This document shows positions 20,001 through 29,677 of a stretch of DNA of 64,000 nt, in pieces. The notes beneath the pieces were generated by a model. That model was not told the origin of the DNA. It worked only from the letters and a program-made list of their open reading frames with translations, and did no database searches. A program made the position numbers and the translations under genes. Within the stretch, counting starts at the first letter, position 1. Each line of letters begins with the position of its first letter. Source of the DNA: Acinetobacter seifertii (GTDB taxonomy: Bacteria; Pseudomonadota; Gammaproteobacteria; Pseudomonadales; Moraxellaceae); contig NZ_KB851200.1 in assembly GCF_000368065.1 (NCBI RefSeq), forward strand, positions 2,163,204-2,227,203. Direction: 5' to 3'.

Positions 20001-20158
20001 GTGGATTTTCCTGCTCCATTATCCCCTGTAATTAATGTTCCCTCAGGATCAATACGAGCCGTGTGCAAATTGTGAAATGACCCCCAGTTAAACACTGAAA
20101 TTTCTGCCAAACGAATTTGTCCCTGAGCAAATAAGGTATCCAAAGTCATCTCTTGCAT
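17072..20158 (-). pseudogene. jetC: Wadjet JetC SMC-like ATPase, truncated by IS1 before Walker B
   Basis: Start at ATG 20158, overlapping the jetB stop (TAATG). The remaining 1028 residues contain the Walker A (ITGDNGAGKSTFIDGL, about 43-58), two long coiled-coil arms rich in Gln and Glu (about 270-430 and 630-790) around a hinge-like middle, and the signature motif SGKSGGEKESF near 1000. The stop TAG is created at the junction of the target duplication and the IS end. Walker B lies on the far side of the IS, so the ATPase cannot close. JetC is the MukB-like motor of Wadjet; JetA and JetB neighbours separate it from MukB. Confidence 0.93.
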
Positions 20159-20943
20159 TATACTTTTCCTTTATTTTGTTCAGATTGATGCAGAGCTGTT
20201 TTATCCGCCAATTGCTTATATTCGCTTAATAAACTTTGTAGAAATTCGGCATTGACCACATAACGGATAATCGGTGTAATTTCATAACGCCCCTCTTCAC
20301 CACGTATCACACTAAGTATTTTCTTTTCACTAAATTTATCCAAAGTACCGCTTAATTTTTTAATATCTTTACTTTCATGATTGGTAATCGGAATAAAAGG
20401 AATTAAACTTCCCTGAATCCGCTCCAGATCAATAATAATTTTTTGCTCACCTGCGGTTTCTCGTTCCTGATAATATTTACGTAAAATTAGCAGAACCAAG
20501 GTATCATACAAAGTCAAAGTACGTTTACGAATCAGTGTGGGAAAATCATCTGATAATGGACTATTATCATTTTCATTACCAATGCCTTCCACATTAATAA
20601 TATAGGCAACGCCCTGTCTGGCATCTAAAATCAGTTGAATATACACTTCTGCAAGATGTTGACGAATCGCTGTTTCATAACGACATAACACATCAAAAAG
20701 TTTCAGGTTTTCGGCTGCTAAAATTGTTCCCTGCCGCATCAAATAGACCAAAACCCGTCTGGCCTCATGCGACATACTAGACAGTTCATCGCTTGCCTGA
20801 GGATCATTTTCTAGCTCTTGATCCACTTCACCCCCTGTAAACTCATCTTTGACTTCCGCGATGCACTGCGATTGAATATCATGGTTTTCATCAGATGATG
20901 GGCGACGTACTCTGTCAAAAAAACTGCTTTTTTGTGGTTGCAT
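20158..20943 (-). CDS. jetB: Wadjet JetB (DUF4194), MukE-like subunit
   Basis: The 261-residue protein is the size of JetB. It has an acidic N-terminal tail, then winged-helix-like stretches (ARRVLVYLMRQGTILAAENLKLFDVL and FPTLIRKRTLTLYDTLVLLILRKYYQ) and a C-terminal wing region EGRYEITPIIRYVVNAEFLQ. JetB is the kleisin-associated KITE subunit that links JetA to the JetC heads (family knowledge). It begins 12 bp after jetA and overlaps jetC by one base. It is intact. Confidence 0.88.
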   Translation of the reverse strand: MQPQKSSFFDRVRRPSSDENHDIQSQCIAEVKDEFTGGEVDQELENDPQASDELSSMSHEARRVLVYLMRQGTILAAENLKLFDVLCRYETAIRQHLAEVYIQLILDARQGVAYIINVEGIGNENDNSPLSDDFPTLIRKRTLTLYDTLVLLILRKYYQERETAGEQKIIIDLERIQGSLIPFIPITNHESKDIKKLSGTLDKFSEKKILSVIRGEEGRYEITPIIRYVVNAEFLQSLLSEYKQLADKTALHQSEQNKGKV

Positions 20944-20955
20944 CTCTCTACACTC

Positions 20956-22422
20956 TTATAATGTCAGTTCATCTAAATTTTCAGGAAATAATTCAGCACT
21001 TAAATAATAGGTCGGGATACTGGCTTGCAGATTCACGCCATGCTGGTCCCTAAACTGAATCTGCTCATTTTGTTCTGTCAATTGAGGCGCTTTAATGGCT
21101 TTGGCAATACGCAAATACGCCACTAACTCCTCTAGACCTGCCTGTAATGGATATTCTTGAGTTAAATCGGCAATACTCATCACACCTTTTTTTAGCAAAG
21201 TATTGTGTATTTTTTCAGCAACCACCCGAACCTGTACACTGTCCAAATATTGCAGCATCTGAGCACTTGGTTCTTTACGATTTTGCTGCTGCTGTACGCC
21301 TCGTGTATCCATATGCTCATTAGGACTTTTCAATGCAAAATTCTCTGGTGAGCTAACTTGAACCGAACCTACGGCTAAATACATCTGTGTTTCAGTCTTT
21401 AAATCAAATTGCTGTTCCAGTGTTAAATTCACCGCCTGCTTTTCCAATTGAGACAGTAAGCAATCAATCATACGATTTTCCAGTGCGGCACCGCTTTCAA
21501 TATATGCCCGAAGGCCCTCTTCTGTTCTACAACGTACCTGAAAGACCCGACTACTTTCCCGTGCCAATTCACGCATAAGTTGCCCTAAATATTTCTTTTG
21601 TGCTTCACTGAGCTGTTGTGCCACAGGATGATTGAGAATACTGCGTAGCTGTTCCCGAAATTCAGTGGAACGATCCTGATCCTGCAATAATTGACAAAAA
21701 CCATCAAAAGCACTGCCCGCATCGCTCTTGGCAAGTAGTTGTTCTTTTTGCATCAATGCAAGTAACACCTCACCTCGTGAAGCATTGCCCCCAATCATCT
21801 CAACCCTTAACTCTTTGTCTAACTGACGAATTTCATCTTCAACTCGTCTAAAATCACCTGTTAAAATAGAAGCAAGATGATAAATCTCCCGAATTCGTTC
21901 TCGTTGCTCCGTTTCATTGAGCTGCGTAACTACCCCCGCATGTAGATCATCAATTTCCTGTTGAATCTGTGCTTTCTTTTGTTCTAACAAGGCCACCCGA
22001 TCATCAATATTGTCACTGATAGCCACTACAAAATCCCGAACAGCATCCTGTACAATTCTTAAATGTGACGCAGTGGTACTGCTATGCCGTTCATCCAGAT
22101 TGCGACAAAAACGTAATACTGTTTCACTGGTATCGGTCTTGCTGAGTAAGTCATCCATTTCACGTAACCAACCAGCCTTAATCCAACTATTTAAATAGTA
22201 GGCTGCATTATTTTCAGTTTGCCACAGTCCTTGTTCACGACTATATTTGATAAATTCATCAAGTAGGTTTCTGGCATGTCCATACAGAACTTCGGCTTTT
22301 TCCGCAAATAGATCTGCAATAAATGCTAGAATGAGTGGTGCATTTTCCGCCCTTAATAATTTCCAGACTGAACTTTCATGATATAAACGGCGGTAAGTTG
22401 CCTGTACTCCCTGAATATTCAT
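20956..22422 (-). CDS. jetA: Wadjet JetA (DUF3375), MukF-like kleisin subunit
   Basis: The 488-residue protein matches the length of DUF3375 proteins. It starts with a winged-helix-like part (YRRLYHESSVWKLLRAENAPLILAFIADLF), a helical middle (LLEQKKAQIQQEIDDLHAG and following) and a C-terminal winged-helix region (VVAEKIHNTLLKKGVMSIADLTQEYP). JetA bridges the two JetC heads. It is the first gene of the operon, order jetA-jetB-jetC-jetD, which defines type I Wadjet. The promoter should lie in the AT-rich 22423-22600 stretch. The gene is intact. Confidence 0.9.
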   Translation of the reverse strand: MNIQGVQATYRRLYHESSVWKLLRAENAPLILAFIADLFAEKAEVLYGHARNLLDEFIKYSREQGLWQTENNAAYYLNSWIKAGWLREMDDLLSKTDTSETVLRFCRNLDERHSSTTASHLRIVQDAVRDFVVAISDNIDDRVALLEQKKAQIQQEIDDLHAGVVTQLNETEQRERIREIYHLASILTGDFRRVEDEIRQLDKELRVEMIGGNASRGEVLLALMQKEQLLAKSDAGSAFDGFCQLLQDQDRSTEFREQLRSILNHPVAQQLSEAQKKYLGQLMRELARESSRVFQVRCRTEEGLRAYIESGAALENRMIDCLLSQLEKQAVNLTLEQQFDLKTETQMYLAVGSVQVSSPENFALKSPNEHMDTRGVQQQQNRKEPSAQMLQYLDSVQVRVVAEKIHNTLLKKGVMSIADLTQEYPLQAGLEELVAYLRIAKAIKAPQLTEQNEQIQFRDQHGVNLQASIPTYYLSAELFPENLDELTL

Positions 22423-22641
22423 ATATTTTCATTAGTTATAAATATAATGTTTTATAATAATTAAATTTTTAATAAACCTATACTAGAGCAATTAGAGTAA
22501 GCGACATAAAATGTCGTATTCTTTATATGATGATAAAGTTTTTTTATATAAAATTTAAATTAAACCAAATACATAGATATGCTTAATCTTAAGTATATTC
22601 TAGGATACAATTTATTAAAGGAATAAAATACAAAGCTAAAC
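22423..22641. other. AT-rich intergenic between jetA and the VOC gene
   Basis: Divergent promoter region with very high AT content. No gene or RNA is supported. It contains the right border of the Wadjet insertion; no flanking direct repeat shared with the left border was recognised by eye. Confidence 0.4.
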
Positions 22642-23019
22642 ATGAACAACATTGCCTATTTTGAAATCCAGTCTTCAAGCCCTGCTCGCGACGCGCAGTT
22701 TTATCAAGCTGTGTTCGGCTGGCAATTTAAATTAGATCCAAACTTACCGATTGAATACTACCGTATCGAAACCCCTTCAATTATGGGCGGCCTTTTAAAA
22801 CGTCCCGCTCAAACACCTCCAATGGAATATGGCACCAATGCATTTACCTGTTCAGTTCATGTGGAAAACTTCGATGAAGTGGCTGCAAAAATTTTAGCGC
22901 AAGGCGGTATTGTCGCAATGGATAAATTCGCCATTCCCGGTCGCGCTTGGCATGGCTATTTTGTCGATTTAGATCACAACGTTTTTGGCATTTTTCAAGC
23001 CGATGAAAATGCAGCTTAA
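22642..23019 (+). CDS. VOC-superfamily protein (glyoxalase/bleomycin-resistance fold)
   Basis: The 125-residue protein has the paired beta-alpha-beta modules of vicinal oxygen chelate proteins: IAYFEIQSSSPARDAQFYQAVFGWQF at the start and AFTCSVHVENFDEVAAKILAQGG in the second module. WHGYFVDLDHNVFGIFQ at the end supplies the usual terminal strand and metal-ligand-like Asp/His. Substrate and metal cannot be predicted. An AAAGGA box lies about 20 bases upstream. Confidence 0.85.
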   Translation: MNNIAYFEIQSSSPARDAQFYQAVFGWQFKLDPNLPIEYYRIETPSIMGGLLKRPAQTPPMEYGTNAFTCSVHVENFDEVAAKILAQGGIVAMDKFAIPGRAWHGYFVDLDHNVFGIFQADENAA

Positions 23020-23093
23020 AGAGCTTGTTTAACAACTCTATTTATTTTTAATGTATAACCACCGCTTTTTTATCGGTGGCTATTTCATATTAA

Positions 23094-23567
23094 TTATTCG
23101 GCAAAGCTAAAAGTGGCTTCACATGTAATTGGGAAATTTACCGAATTGGCGATCATACATTCATGATGTGCTTCTTCATGCAGTTTTGCAGCAAGCTCTT
23201 GGTCAGCACCTTTTTCCAAAACAATCTCTGGTCTTAAAATAATTTGGGTAAAGTGACCGCGTTTAACGGGATCTGCATCGTCCATAAAACCAAGTGCTTT
23301 ATCGACATAACTCAGTACGTGAATATGGTTGACCGCACATAAGTGTAAATACCAAAGTTTATGGCAGGCTGAAGCTGAAGCAACCAATAAATCTTCTGGG
23401 TTCCATCTGGTCATATCACCTAAATAGGCTGGGTCTGATGAACCTTGAATCGTGGTTTTCTGAGGATGTTGAATACTAAAGTCTCGTTTATATGAACGAT
23501 AAGATGAAGTACCTGTGCCCGTATTGCCTTCCCACTGTATTTTTACTTCATATTTATGAATAGTCAT
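23094..23567 (-). CDS. OsmC-family peroxide-related protein
   Basis: Start chosen at ATG 23567 (MTIHKYEVKIQWEGN) with GAG upstream; an ATG at 23585 is possible. The 157-residue protein has the OsmC fold motifs: NPEDLLVASASACHKLWYLHLC carries the first active-site Cys, and AHHECMIANSVNFPI carries the second. These cysteines reduce organic hydroperoxides in OsmC/Ohr proteins. HKLWYLHL-type sequences place it nearer to the YhfA/OsmC-like group than to Ohr (inference). Confidence 0.88.
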   Translation of the reverse strand: MTIHKYEVKIQWEGNTGTGTSSYRSYKRDFSIQHPQKTTIQGSSDPAYLGDMTRWNPEDLLVASASACHKLWYLHLCAVNHIHVLSYVDKALGFMDDADPVKRGHFTQIILRPEIVLEKGADQELAAKLHEEAHHECMIANSVNFPITCEATFSFAE

Positions 23568-23731
23568 TTTGTTCTCAAAGTTCATGGTTTGACCTGATAG
23601 TAACAAAGCAGGGTTTAAAAAGAACAATTTAATTCAGGTTTTACGGCTGGCTTAAATAACGAGCACTTTAAAATGTCTTGATAAAATCTCCTGCCAATTT
23701 ATGCTAACGTATCTGTGTTTATTTTGGCTTG

Positions 23732-25000
23732 ATGTCTGTTTCTATGTCCGTACATTTTTTACATACTTCTGACTGGCATTTGGGGCAGTTTTTTTATAAT
23801 CATTCACGCCACTACGAACACCAACAATTTTTAAGCTGGTTACTCACTCAAATTCAAGAAAAACAACCGCATGCCCTGCTCATTGCCGGCGATATTTTTG
23901 ATGTCATTAACCCGGGCTCTCAAGCACAAAAACAACTCTACCAATTTTTAGCAGATGCACATCGCATTGCACCGCACATGCAAACGCTCATGATTGCGGG
24001 TAACCATGACTCAGGCTACCGTATTGAACAGGTCGAACCGCTTCTAGAAAAATACAATGCAAAAACCGTGGGCGTGGTTCGCTGGAATGAAGATAAAACC
24101 CTAGATCTCGATCGACTACTTTTGCCTATTTATAATCAAAATCAGGATATTGTGGCGTGGTGCCTTGCCCTGCCTTTTTTACGTTCAGCCGAAATTACGG
24201 GCTTTAACGAGCATACCACCAATAGCAAAAATGCGATTGCCTATTTGCACCAGCAACTCATTGCCGAAGCCAAATGTCGTAAGACACCAGACCAAGCGCT
24301 TATTTTGATGTCACATGCACACATGCAAGGTGGAGAAACATCTGACTCTGAACGCCCAATTATTATTGGTAATGAAGAGGCACTTTCAACGACATTATTT
24401 GAAGATGCTGTCGATTACGTGGCTTTAGGACACTTACATAAACCACAAAAAGTAGGTCAGCCTCACATTCGTTATAGTGGCTCACCCATTCCGCTTTCCT
24501 TTAGTGAAATTAACTATAAGCACCAAGTGGTTGACGTCAAAATTGACCCAACTCAAGAGACAAACAACCGTTTGCAATTTGACGCTGTCGAAATTCCGCG
24601 TTGCATACAATTGCACCGCATTCGTGGTGAATTAAATGAGGTCTTGCAACAACTCAAAGCATTGCCAAACGGCGTAATTGAGAATATTGACCACCGTGAA
24701 TATGTCGATATTGAATATTATAGTTTAACGCCGCCGCAACCTAATTTACGTCAGCAGTTTGAAGCAGCCCTGCCGCCCGACCGCTACCGTTTAGTGCGTA
24801 TTTCACGTCAATATGTGAATAAAGACGCGACCGATTCAAATACCACTCAGCAAATCGCCCTTGAACCACCTACACCCGAAAAACTCTTTCAAAATATTTG
24901 GGAAAAACAAGGTTACAGCGCAGATGATGCAGTCTTAAAAGATTTTCTGAGTCTGGTACAAGAAGCACAAAAAAATCTTGAAAATGATGCAACCCCCTAA
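23732..25000 (+). CDS. sbcD: SbcD, nuclease subunit of SbcCD
   Basis: The metallophosphoesterase motifs are all present: HTSDWHLGQ near the N-terminus, IAGDIFDVI, AGNHDSGYR, MSHAHMQGG and ALGHLHKPQ. The length of about 420 residues is normal. The start is uncertain between ATG 23732 and ATG 23744; neither has a strong ribosome site, and the second gives the canonical MSVHFLHTSDW. With SbcC it opens hairpins and trims protein-blocked DNA ends. It is followed by sbcC after nine bases, so the two form one operon. Confidence 0.95.
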   Translation: MSVSMSVHFLHTSDWHLGQFFYNHSRHYEHQQFLSWLLTQIQEKQPHALLIAGDIFDVINPGSQAQKQLYQFLADAHRIAPHMQTLMIAGNHDSGYRIEQVEPLLEKYNAKTVGVVRWNEDKTLDLDRLLLPIYNQNQDIVAWCLALPFLRSAEITGFNEHTTNSKNAIAYLHQQLIAEAKCRKTPDQALILMSHAHMQGGETSDSERPIIIGNEEALSTTLFEDAVDYVALGHLHKPQKVGQPHIRYSGSPIPLSFSEINYKHQVVDVKIDPTQETNNRLQFDAVEIPRCIQLHRIRGELNEVLQQLKALPNGVIENIDHREYVDIEYYSLTPPQPNLRQQFEAALPPDRYRLVRISRQYVNKDATDSNTTQQIALEPPTPEKLFQNIWEKQGYSADDAVLKDFLSLVQEAQKNLENDATP

Positions 25001-25009
25001 GGATATGTC

Positions 25010-28000
25010 ATGAAAATTTTATCCATTCGAATAAAAAATCTGGCATCTCTTTCTGATGAACACTTTATTGATTTTGAAAGCGCGCCTCTCGCCCATGCAG
25101 GTCTGATTGCAATTGTAGGGAAAACAGGCGCAGGTAAGTCGACCATTTTAGATGCGATGTGTCTGGCTTTGTTTAATCGGGTGCCTCGCTTGAAAGACAG
25201 TGATGGCAAATTAAAAGATGTCGATGGTTCAGAGTTACTCACTAACTCTCCTTTAACTGTCTTACGCCGTGGTACAGGACATGGTTTTGCTGAGCTTTGC
25301 TTTATTGCACAAGATCAAAAACGCTATTTGGCGCGCTGGGAAATTAAACGTGCGCGTGAAAACCCAAATGGTAAATTACAAAGTGTACAGCGTCACTTAA
25401 AATGCCTAACCGATGGTGTGGTGCTTGCCGATAAAGCCAAAGCGGTTGATGAAAAAGTTAAACAAATTACCCAACTTTCATTTGAACAGTTTACTCGTGC
25501 CGTATTACTCGCGCAGTCCGAAGTCACTGCATTTTTAAAAGCACGAGACAGCGAACGTGGTGAATTACTTGAGTACCTAACCAACTCCAGTATTTTTGCT
25601 AAAATTGGTGAACTGGCTTTTCGTAAAACAGCAGATATTGCAAAACAGCGTAAACAGCTGGAAGAGTTTTTAGGTCACATTGAAATTTTGTCTGATGAAG
25701 AAATTGCTGCATTTACCGCACAATACCAGCAAGCTGAACAAAACTATCAACAGTTAGAACAACAAAAACATGTCTTAGACAAACAGCAACAATGGTTTGA
25801 ACGCAAAGCAAAACTTGAGCAAGAAGTTCAAGCTAAACAGCAACAGTTTCAAACTCAACAAAATCATCATCAACAAATGGCTGGTGAACGTGAGCAATTA
25901 AAACGACTCGAAGTTTTCTCTGAAATACGCCCACAAGTTTTTCAGCAATCTCAAAATTTACAAACCCTACAACAACTTGAGCCGCAAATTCAGCAAGCTC
26001 AAACCAAGTTTAATGAGTTAGTGCAAATTTTTGAAACAGGACAAAAACAATATCAACTTGCAGAACAACAGCTCAAACAAACGCTGGATTTTGAGCAACA
26101 GCATCAACAGGCTTTAAATCAAGTTCGACAGTCCATTCAAGAACGTGCTTTTATTGCCGATGAATATAAAAAGTGCAAAGAAAAAAGACATACTCTTGAA
26201 CAAAAACTGAGTCCACTACACCAACAGCAAAATACTGTGCAACAGCATATTACACAGCTTGAGCAAAACCAAATTCATCTACAGCAGCAGCTTACTCAGA
26301 CTCAGCAATATGCTGTATTAGACAAAGGCCTTTCAGCACATCTACATCAGCTCGGGCAATTTATTCAAAATTACGAAGCGATTGAACAGCAGCTCGGCAA
26401 CCCTACCCTTGCTCGCCAAAAGCTATCGGAAGCTAAAAGTGAACTTGAACAACTCACAGCTTTACTAGGCACAGTTGAACAAATTGAGTTAAAGCTTGAA
26501 CAACAACGTAAAGATAAAGATCAGAAACTTGCTCAAGTCACGCAGTTAGATCTGATACAACAGAAAATAAAAATTTATCATGAGCTCTATGCTGAGCTTG
26601 AGCAATTCACTGAAAAACAAACTCAAGCCTCTACGCAAGAAGAGCAACTTAAAACCGTTTGCCAGTTAGCTGAACAAGACTACCAAACAGCAAAAACTGA
26701 ACGTGAAAAGTTACAGCACGTTTTACAACAGCAGCGTTTATTACACACAGAAAATATCGAAAAGTTACGGGCCGATCTTAAAGACGGCGAAGCTTGCTTA
26801 GTGTGTGGAAGCACACAGCATCCCTATCGTGTTGATGACAGTGCAGTCTCTAAAGCTTTATTCGACTTGCAACAACAACAAGAGCAACAGGCAGTAGCGT
26901 TAGAGCAAACTAAATTTAATACATGGCAAACCCAACAACAAACACTGACCCAGTGTAGTGCCGAGCTTGAACAAGTTCAGAAGTACTTAACTCAACTTAC
27001 AGCCAAACAATCAAGCTTGCAGCAAGAGCTTGAGCAAGCATTTAACCTCAATCAATTACACATTGAGCTTAATCAAGCTCCTGAACAAATCTTGCAAACG
27101 CTTAATGAACTCAGACAAGCCGCGCAAACTACTATCAATTCATTTGACTCAGAAAACGTACGTTTAACCCAAGCCATTAAACAACATAATCAGCTCGTTC
27201 AAACGATTCAACGTAATGAAAGTTTGCTTAATACGGCGCAGCAATGGCAACAACAAGTTCAGCATATTGTTGATTGTTTATCGGAAGCTGAACAACACGC
27301 ATGGCAGCAGTCGAGTAGCCAAACGGCTAAGCAGACTTGGACTATTCTTGATGCACGCGCCAAGCAACTTGAACAACAAGAACAGCTTGCACAGCGTTTT
27401 GAACAACAGCAACAAGACCTTAAAATGTTAGTTGCCAATCTTGAGCAATTAACCAAGCAAATTGATGAGATCGATCAAAATCTCAAAGAGATTACACTTA
27501 AAGGTCAACAAAATAATGAAAAAGCGGTGTCACTCATTCAACAAATGACAGGCCATGGTGATATTAAACCGCACGAATGGTTAATTGAGCACGACGCTAA
27601 ACGTCAGCAGCAACAAACGACGTATCATGAAGCTAAACAACGCTTCGAACAAACTAGACAGCACTTTGAGCAGCAAAAACAAGCTCTCGATCAACTTAAA
27701 CATCAACATCAACACACTGCGGGGCATCAGCAGCAGGTTGATGAGCAAATTCAAAACTGGTTAAAAGCCCACACTGATTTTCAAGCATCTGATCTTACGG
27801 CGCTCATGCAGATTAATTCAACCCAAGAGCAAGACATTCGTAACCGCCTTAATCATGCCGAGCGTCTATTAAGTGAAGCTTCTTCTGCCCTAAAAACCAT
27901 GCAAGAGCAACTAAGCGAGCACTTACAAACTCAGCCAGATATTGAATATGAAAAGCTTGTTAGCCTCATTCAAGACAATATTGCAGAGCTTAAAGCCCAA

Positions 28001-28606
28001 CTTGAAGTACGTGATCGGCTTAAGCTTAAGCTTGAAGTCCATCAGCAAAACCTTGCAAAACAGCAACAATACGCCGAGCAAATTCAAAATATTCAGCAAG
28101 AAGAACATCGCTGGAGCAAAATTTCAGGCTTGATCGGTGATGCCAAAGGTAAAGAGTTCCGCGACTACGCTCAGCAATATCACCTAGATATTTTAGTTGA
28201 ACATGCCAACCAGCAACTGTCCATGCTCTCTCAACGCTATACACTTAAACGTCTAGATCAGTCTTTAAGCCTTGCGATTATTGATCACGACATGGATGGG
28301 GAAACTCGCTCAGTTGCCTCTTTATCTGGTGGTGAGTCATTCTTAACTGCACTGGCCTTATCATTGGCGATCGCCAATATGGCATCGGGTTCAATGAAAA
28401 TTGAATCACTGTTTATTGATGAAGGTTTTGGTACTTTGGATGCCTCATCTTTGCACATGGTCATGAATGCTTTAGACCAATTACAAAATCAGGGTCGTCA
28501 GGTCATTCTCATTTCACACATTCAAGAAATGCATGAACGTATTCCAGTACAAATACAAGTGAAACCACTAGGTGCTGGTGCGAGCACCATTGAAGTCGTA
28601 GGTTAA
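25010..28606 (+). CDS. sbcC: SbcC, SMC-like ATPase subunit of SbcCD
   Basis: The 1198-residue protein has Walker A GKTGAGKSTILDAM (about 37-50). Two long Gln-rich coiled-coil arms surround the zinc-hook CLVCGS near 596-601, followed by the signature SLSGGESFLTALALSLA and Walker B SLFIDEGFGTLD close to the C-terminus. This is the Rad50-like architecture. The gene has an AAGGAT box and starts nine bases after sbcD. It is clearly distinct from the nearby Wadjet JetC, which lacks the CxxC hook. Coding is intact. Confidence 0.97.
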   Translation: MKILSIRIKNLASLSDEHFIDFESAPLAHAGLIAIVGKTGAGKSTILDAMCLALFNRVPRLKDSDGKLKDVDGSELLTNSPLTVLRRGTGHGFAELCFIAQDQKRYLARWEIKRARENPNGKLQSVQRHLKCLTDGVVLADKAKAVDEKVKQITQLSFEQFTRAVLLAQSEVTAFLKARDSERGELLEYLTNSSIFAKIGELAFRKTADIAKQRKQLEEFLGHIEILSDEEIAAFTAQYQQAEQNYQQLEQQKHVLDKQQQWFERKAKLEQEVQAKQQQFQTQQNHHQQMAGEREQLKRLEVFSEIRPQVFQQSQNLQTLQQLEPQIQQAQTKFNELVQIFETGQKQYQLAEQQLKQTLDFEQQHQQALNQVRQSIQERAFIADEYKKCKEKRHTLEQKLSPLHQQQNTVQQHITQLEQNQIHLQQQLTQTQQYAVLDKGLSAHLHQLGQFIQNYEAIEQQLGNPTLARQKLSEAKSELEQLTALLGTVEQIELKLEQQRKDKDQKLAQVTQLDLIQQKIKIYHELYAELEQFTEKQTQASTQEEQLKTVCQLAEQDYQTAKTEREKLQHVLQQQRLLHTENIEKLRADLKDGEACLVCGSTQHPYRVDDSAVSKALFDLQQQQEQQAVALEQTKFNTWQTQQQTLTQCSAELEQVQKYLTQLTAKQSSLQQELEQAFNLNQLHIELNQAPEQILQTLNELRQAAQTTINSFDSENVRLTQAIKQHNQLVQTIQRNESLLNTAQQWQQQVQHIVDCLSEAEQHAWQQSSSQTAKQTWTILDARAKQLEQQEQLAQRFEQQQQDLKMLVANLEQLTKQIDEIDQNLKEITLKGQQNNEKAVSLIQQMTGHGDIKPHEWLIEHDAKRQQQQTTYHEAKQRFEQTRQHFEQQKQALDQLKHQHQHTAGHQQQVDEQIQNWLKAHTDFQASDLTALMQINSTQEQDIRNRLNHAERLLSEASSALKTMQEQLSEHLQTQPDIEYEKLVSLIQDNIAELKAQLEVRDRLKLKLEVHQQNLAKQQQYAEQIQNIQQEEHRWSKISGLIGDAKGKEFRDYAQQYHLDILVEHANQQLSMLSQRYTLKRLDQSLSLAIIDHDMDGETRSVASLSGGESFLTALALSLAIANMASGSMKIESLFIDEGFGTLDASSLHMVMNALDQLQNQGRQVILISHIQEMHERIPVQIQVKPLGAGASTIEVVG

Positions 28607-28651
28607 TTTAATCTAGGTATTTATCTTAAATTTGATTGAATCTTATATAAC

Positions 28652-28685
28652 AAAGGGGCGTATTATTTACGCCCCTTTCTTTCTT
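28652..28685. terminator. Bidirectional terminator between sbcC and uppP
   Basis: AAAGGGGCGTA and TACGCCCCTTT pair around an AT loop, followed by a pyrimidine-rich run on the plus strand. It serves the convergent sbcDC and uppP units. Confidence 0.85.
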
Positions 28686-28728
28686 GTATGGTCTTGCACT
28701 AATTTTTTATTTTTAAAACATCAAAAAA

Positions 28729-29571
28729 TTAATTAACGCAGAGCACGACAACTGCAAAACCAATACAGTACAAACCGAACAAATGCCAACGGCCATGTTC
28801 TAACCATGAAGACAACCATTTTAGCGCTAAAAGACCAGCACCAAAGCTAAAGCACATACCCAACAAGCTTGGAACCATCGAATGGAACACTTGTCCATGA
28901 GCTACAGTTTGTAAGCCTTGAGCGTGAACTAAACGATATAATTCTTTTAAAATTACTGCTGGTGTTAATACCACAGCCAACGCAAAACTGAACTCTTCAG
29001 CCTTTTGGCGAGATACACCTAAAAATAGCCCTGTAGAAATGGTTGCACCAGAACGTGAAAAGCCACGGAAAGGTAAACATAACGCCTGCACTGCCCCAAT
29101 AATAGAAGCACTACGCAAACTAATTTCACCTTGCTGGCCGCGATCTAAACGCGAAGATAAAATAATCAGAACACCTGCCGAAATCAGCGCAGCCCCCATG
29201 AGTTTAGAGTTACTAAACAAGTGCTCAATTTCGAAACTACTCGCGCCGCCGAAGAACACATGTTTAATCATAGATTGGAGCGCTAAACCAAGCACGCCTG
29301 TAATGAGCGTTGCCAAAATAATATAGAAGGCTTGTTTTTTAAAACTTTCCCAAGAAGAAAAATAGGTCTTACGCCAAGATTTCCAAAAGTAAACGATCAC
29401 TGCAAACATTGTACCTGTATGCAACATCACAAGTAAGAATGTCATGTCAGGTGCAGATGGATCATACCCCATTAACTTTTCAGCTAAAATAACGTGTGCG
29501 GAACTAGAAACCGGCAATAATTCAGCAAAGCCCTGAATAATTGCCAGAATGAAAACATGCAACAAATCCAT
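28729..29571 (-). CDS. uppP: Undecaprenyl-diphosphatase
   Basis: The 280-residue polytopic protein carries both BacA/UppP signatures: ELLPVSSSAHVILAE near residue 18 (Glu and the Ser/His active-site set) and PFRGFSRSGATIS near 168. About eight hydrophobic segments are visible. It dephosphorylates undecaprenyl diphosphate at the periplasmic face to recycle the lipid carrier for peptidoglycan and surface polysaccharides, and excess of it gives bacitracin resistance. It is a single-gene unit. The start MDLLHVFILAIIQG is the typical N-terminus. Confidence 0.96.
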   Translation of the reverse strand: MDLLHVFILAIIQGFAELLPVSSSAHVILAEKLMGYDPSAPDMTFLLVMLHTGTMFAVIVYFWKSWRKTYFSSWESFKKQAFYIILATLITGVLGLALQSMIKHVFFGGASSFEIEHLFSNSKLMGAALISAGVLIILSSRLDRGQQGEISLRSASIIGAVQALCLPFRGFSRSGATISTGLFLGVSRQKAEEFSFALAVVLTPAVILKELYRLVHAQGLQTVAHGQVFHSMVPSLLGMCFSFGAGLLALKWLSSWLEHGRWHLFGLYCIGFAVVVLCVN

Positions 29572-29677
29572 ACATTACACACTCAAATATAAAATATTTG
29601 GGTTATAAGCGAGGAAAATTAAATTTAAATTAATTGATTACAGTTCCACCACAAAATATTTAGCTAAACCGTAAAAG

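Noticed and set aside
17072..22422. Reading jetABC as chromosomal MukBEF
   Set aside because: JetC-type length, DUF3375 and DUF4194 partners and the downstream Toprim-type JetD identify Wadjet.
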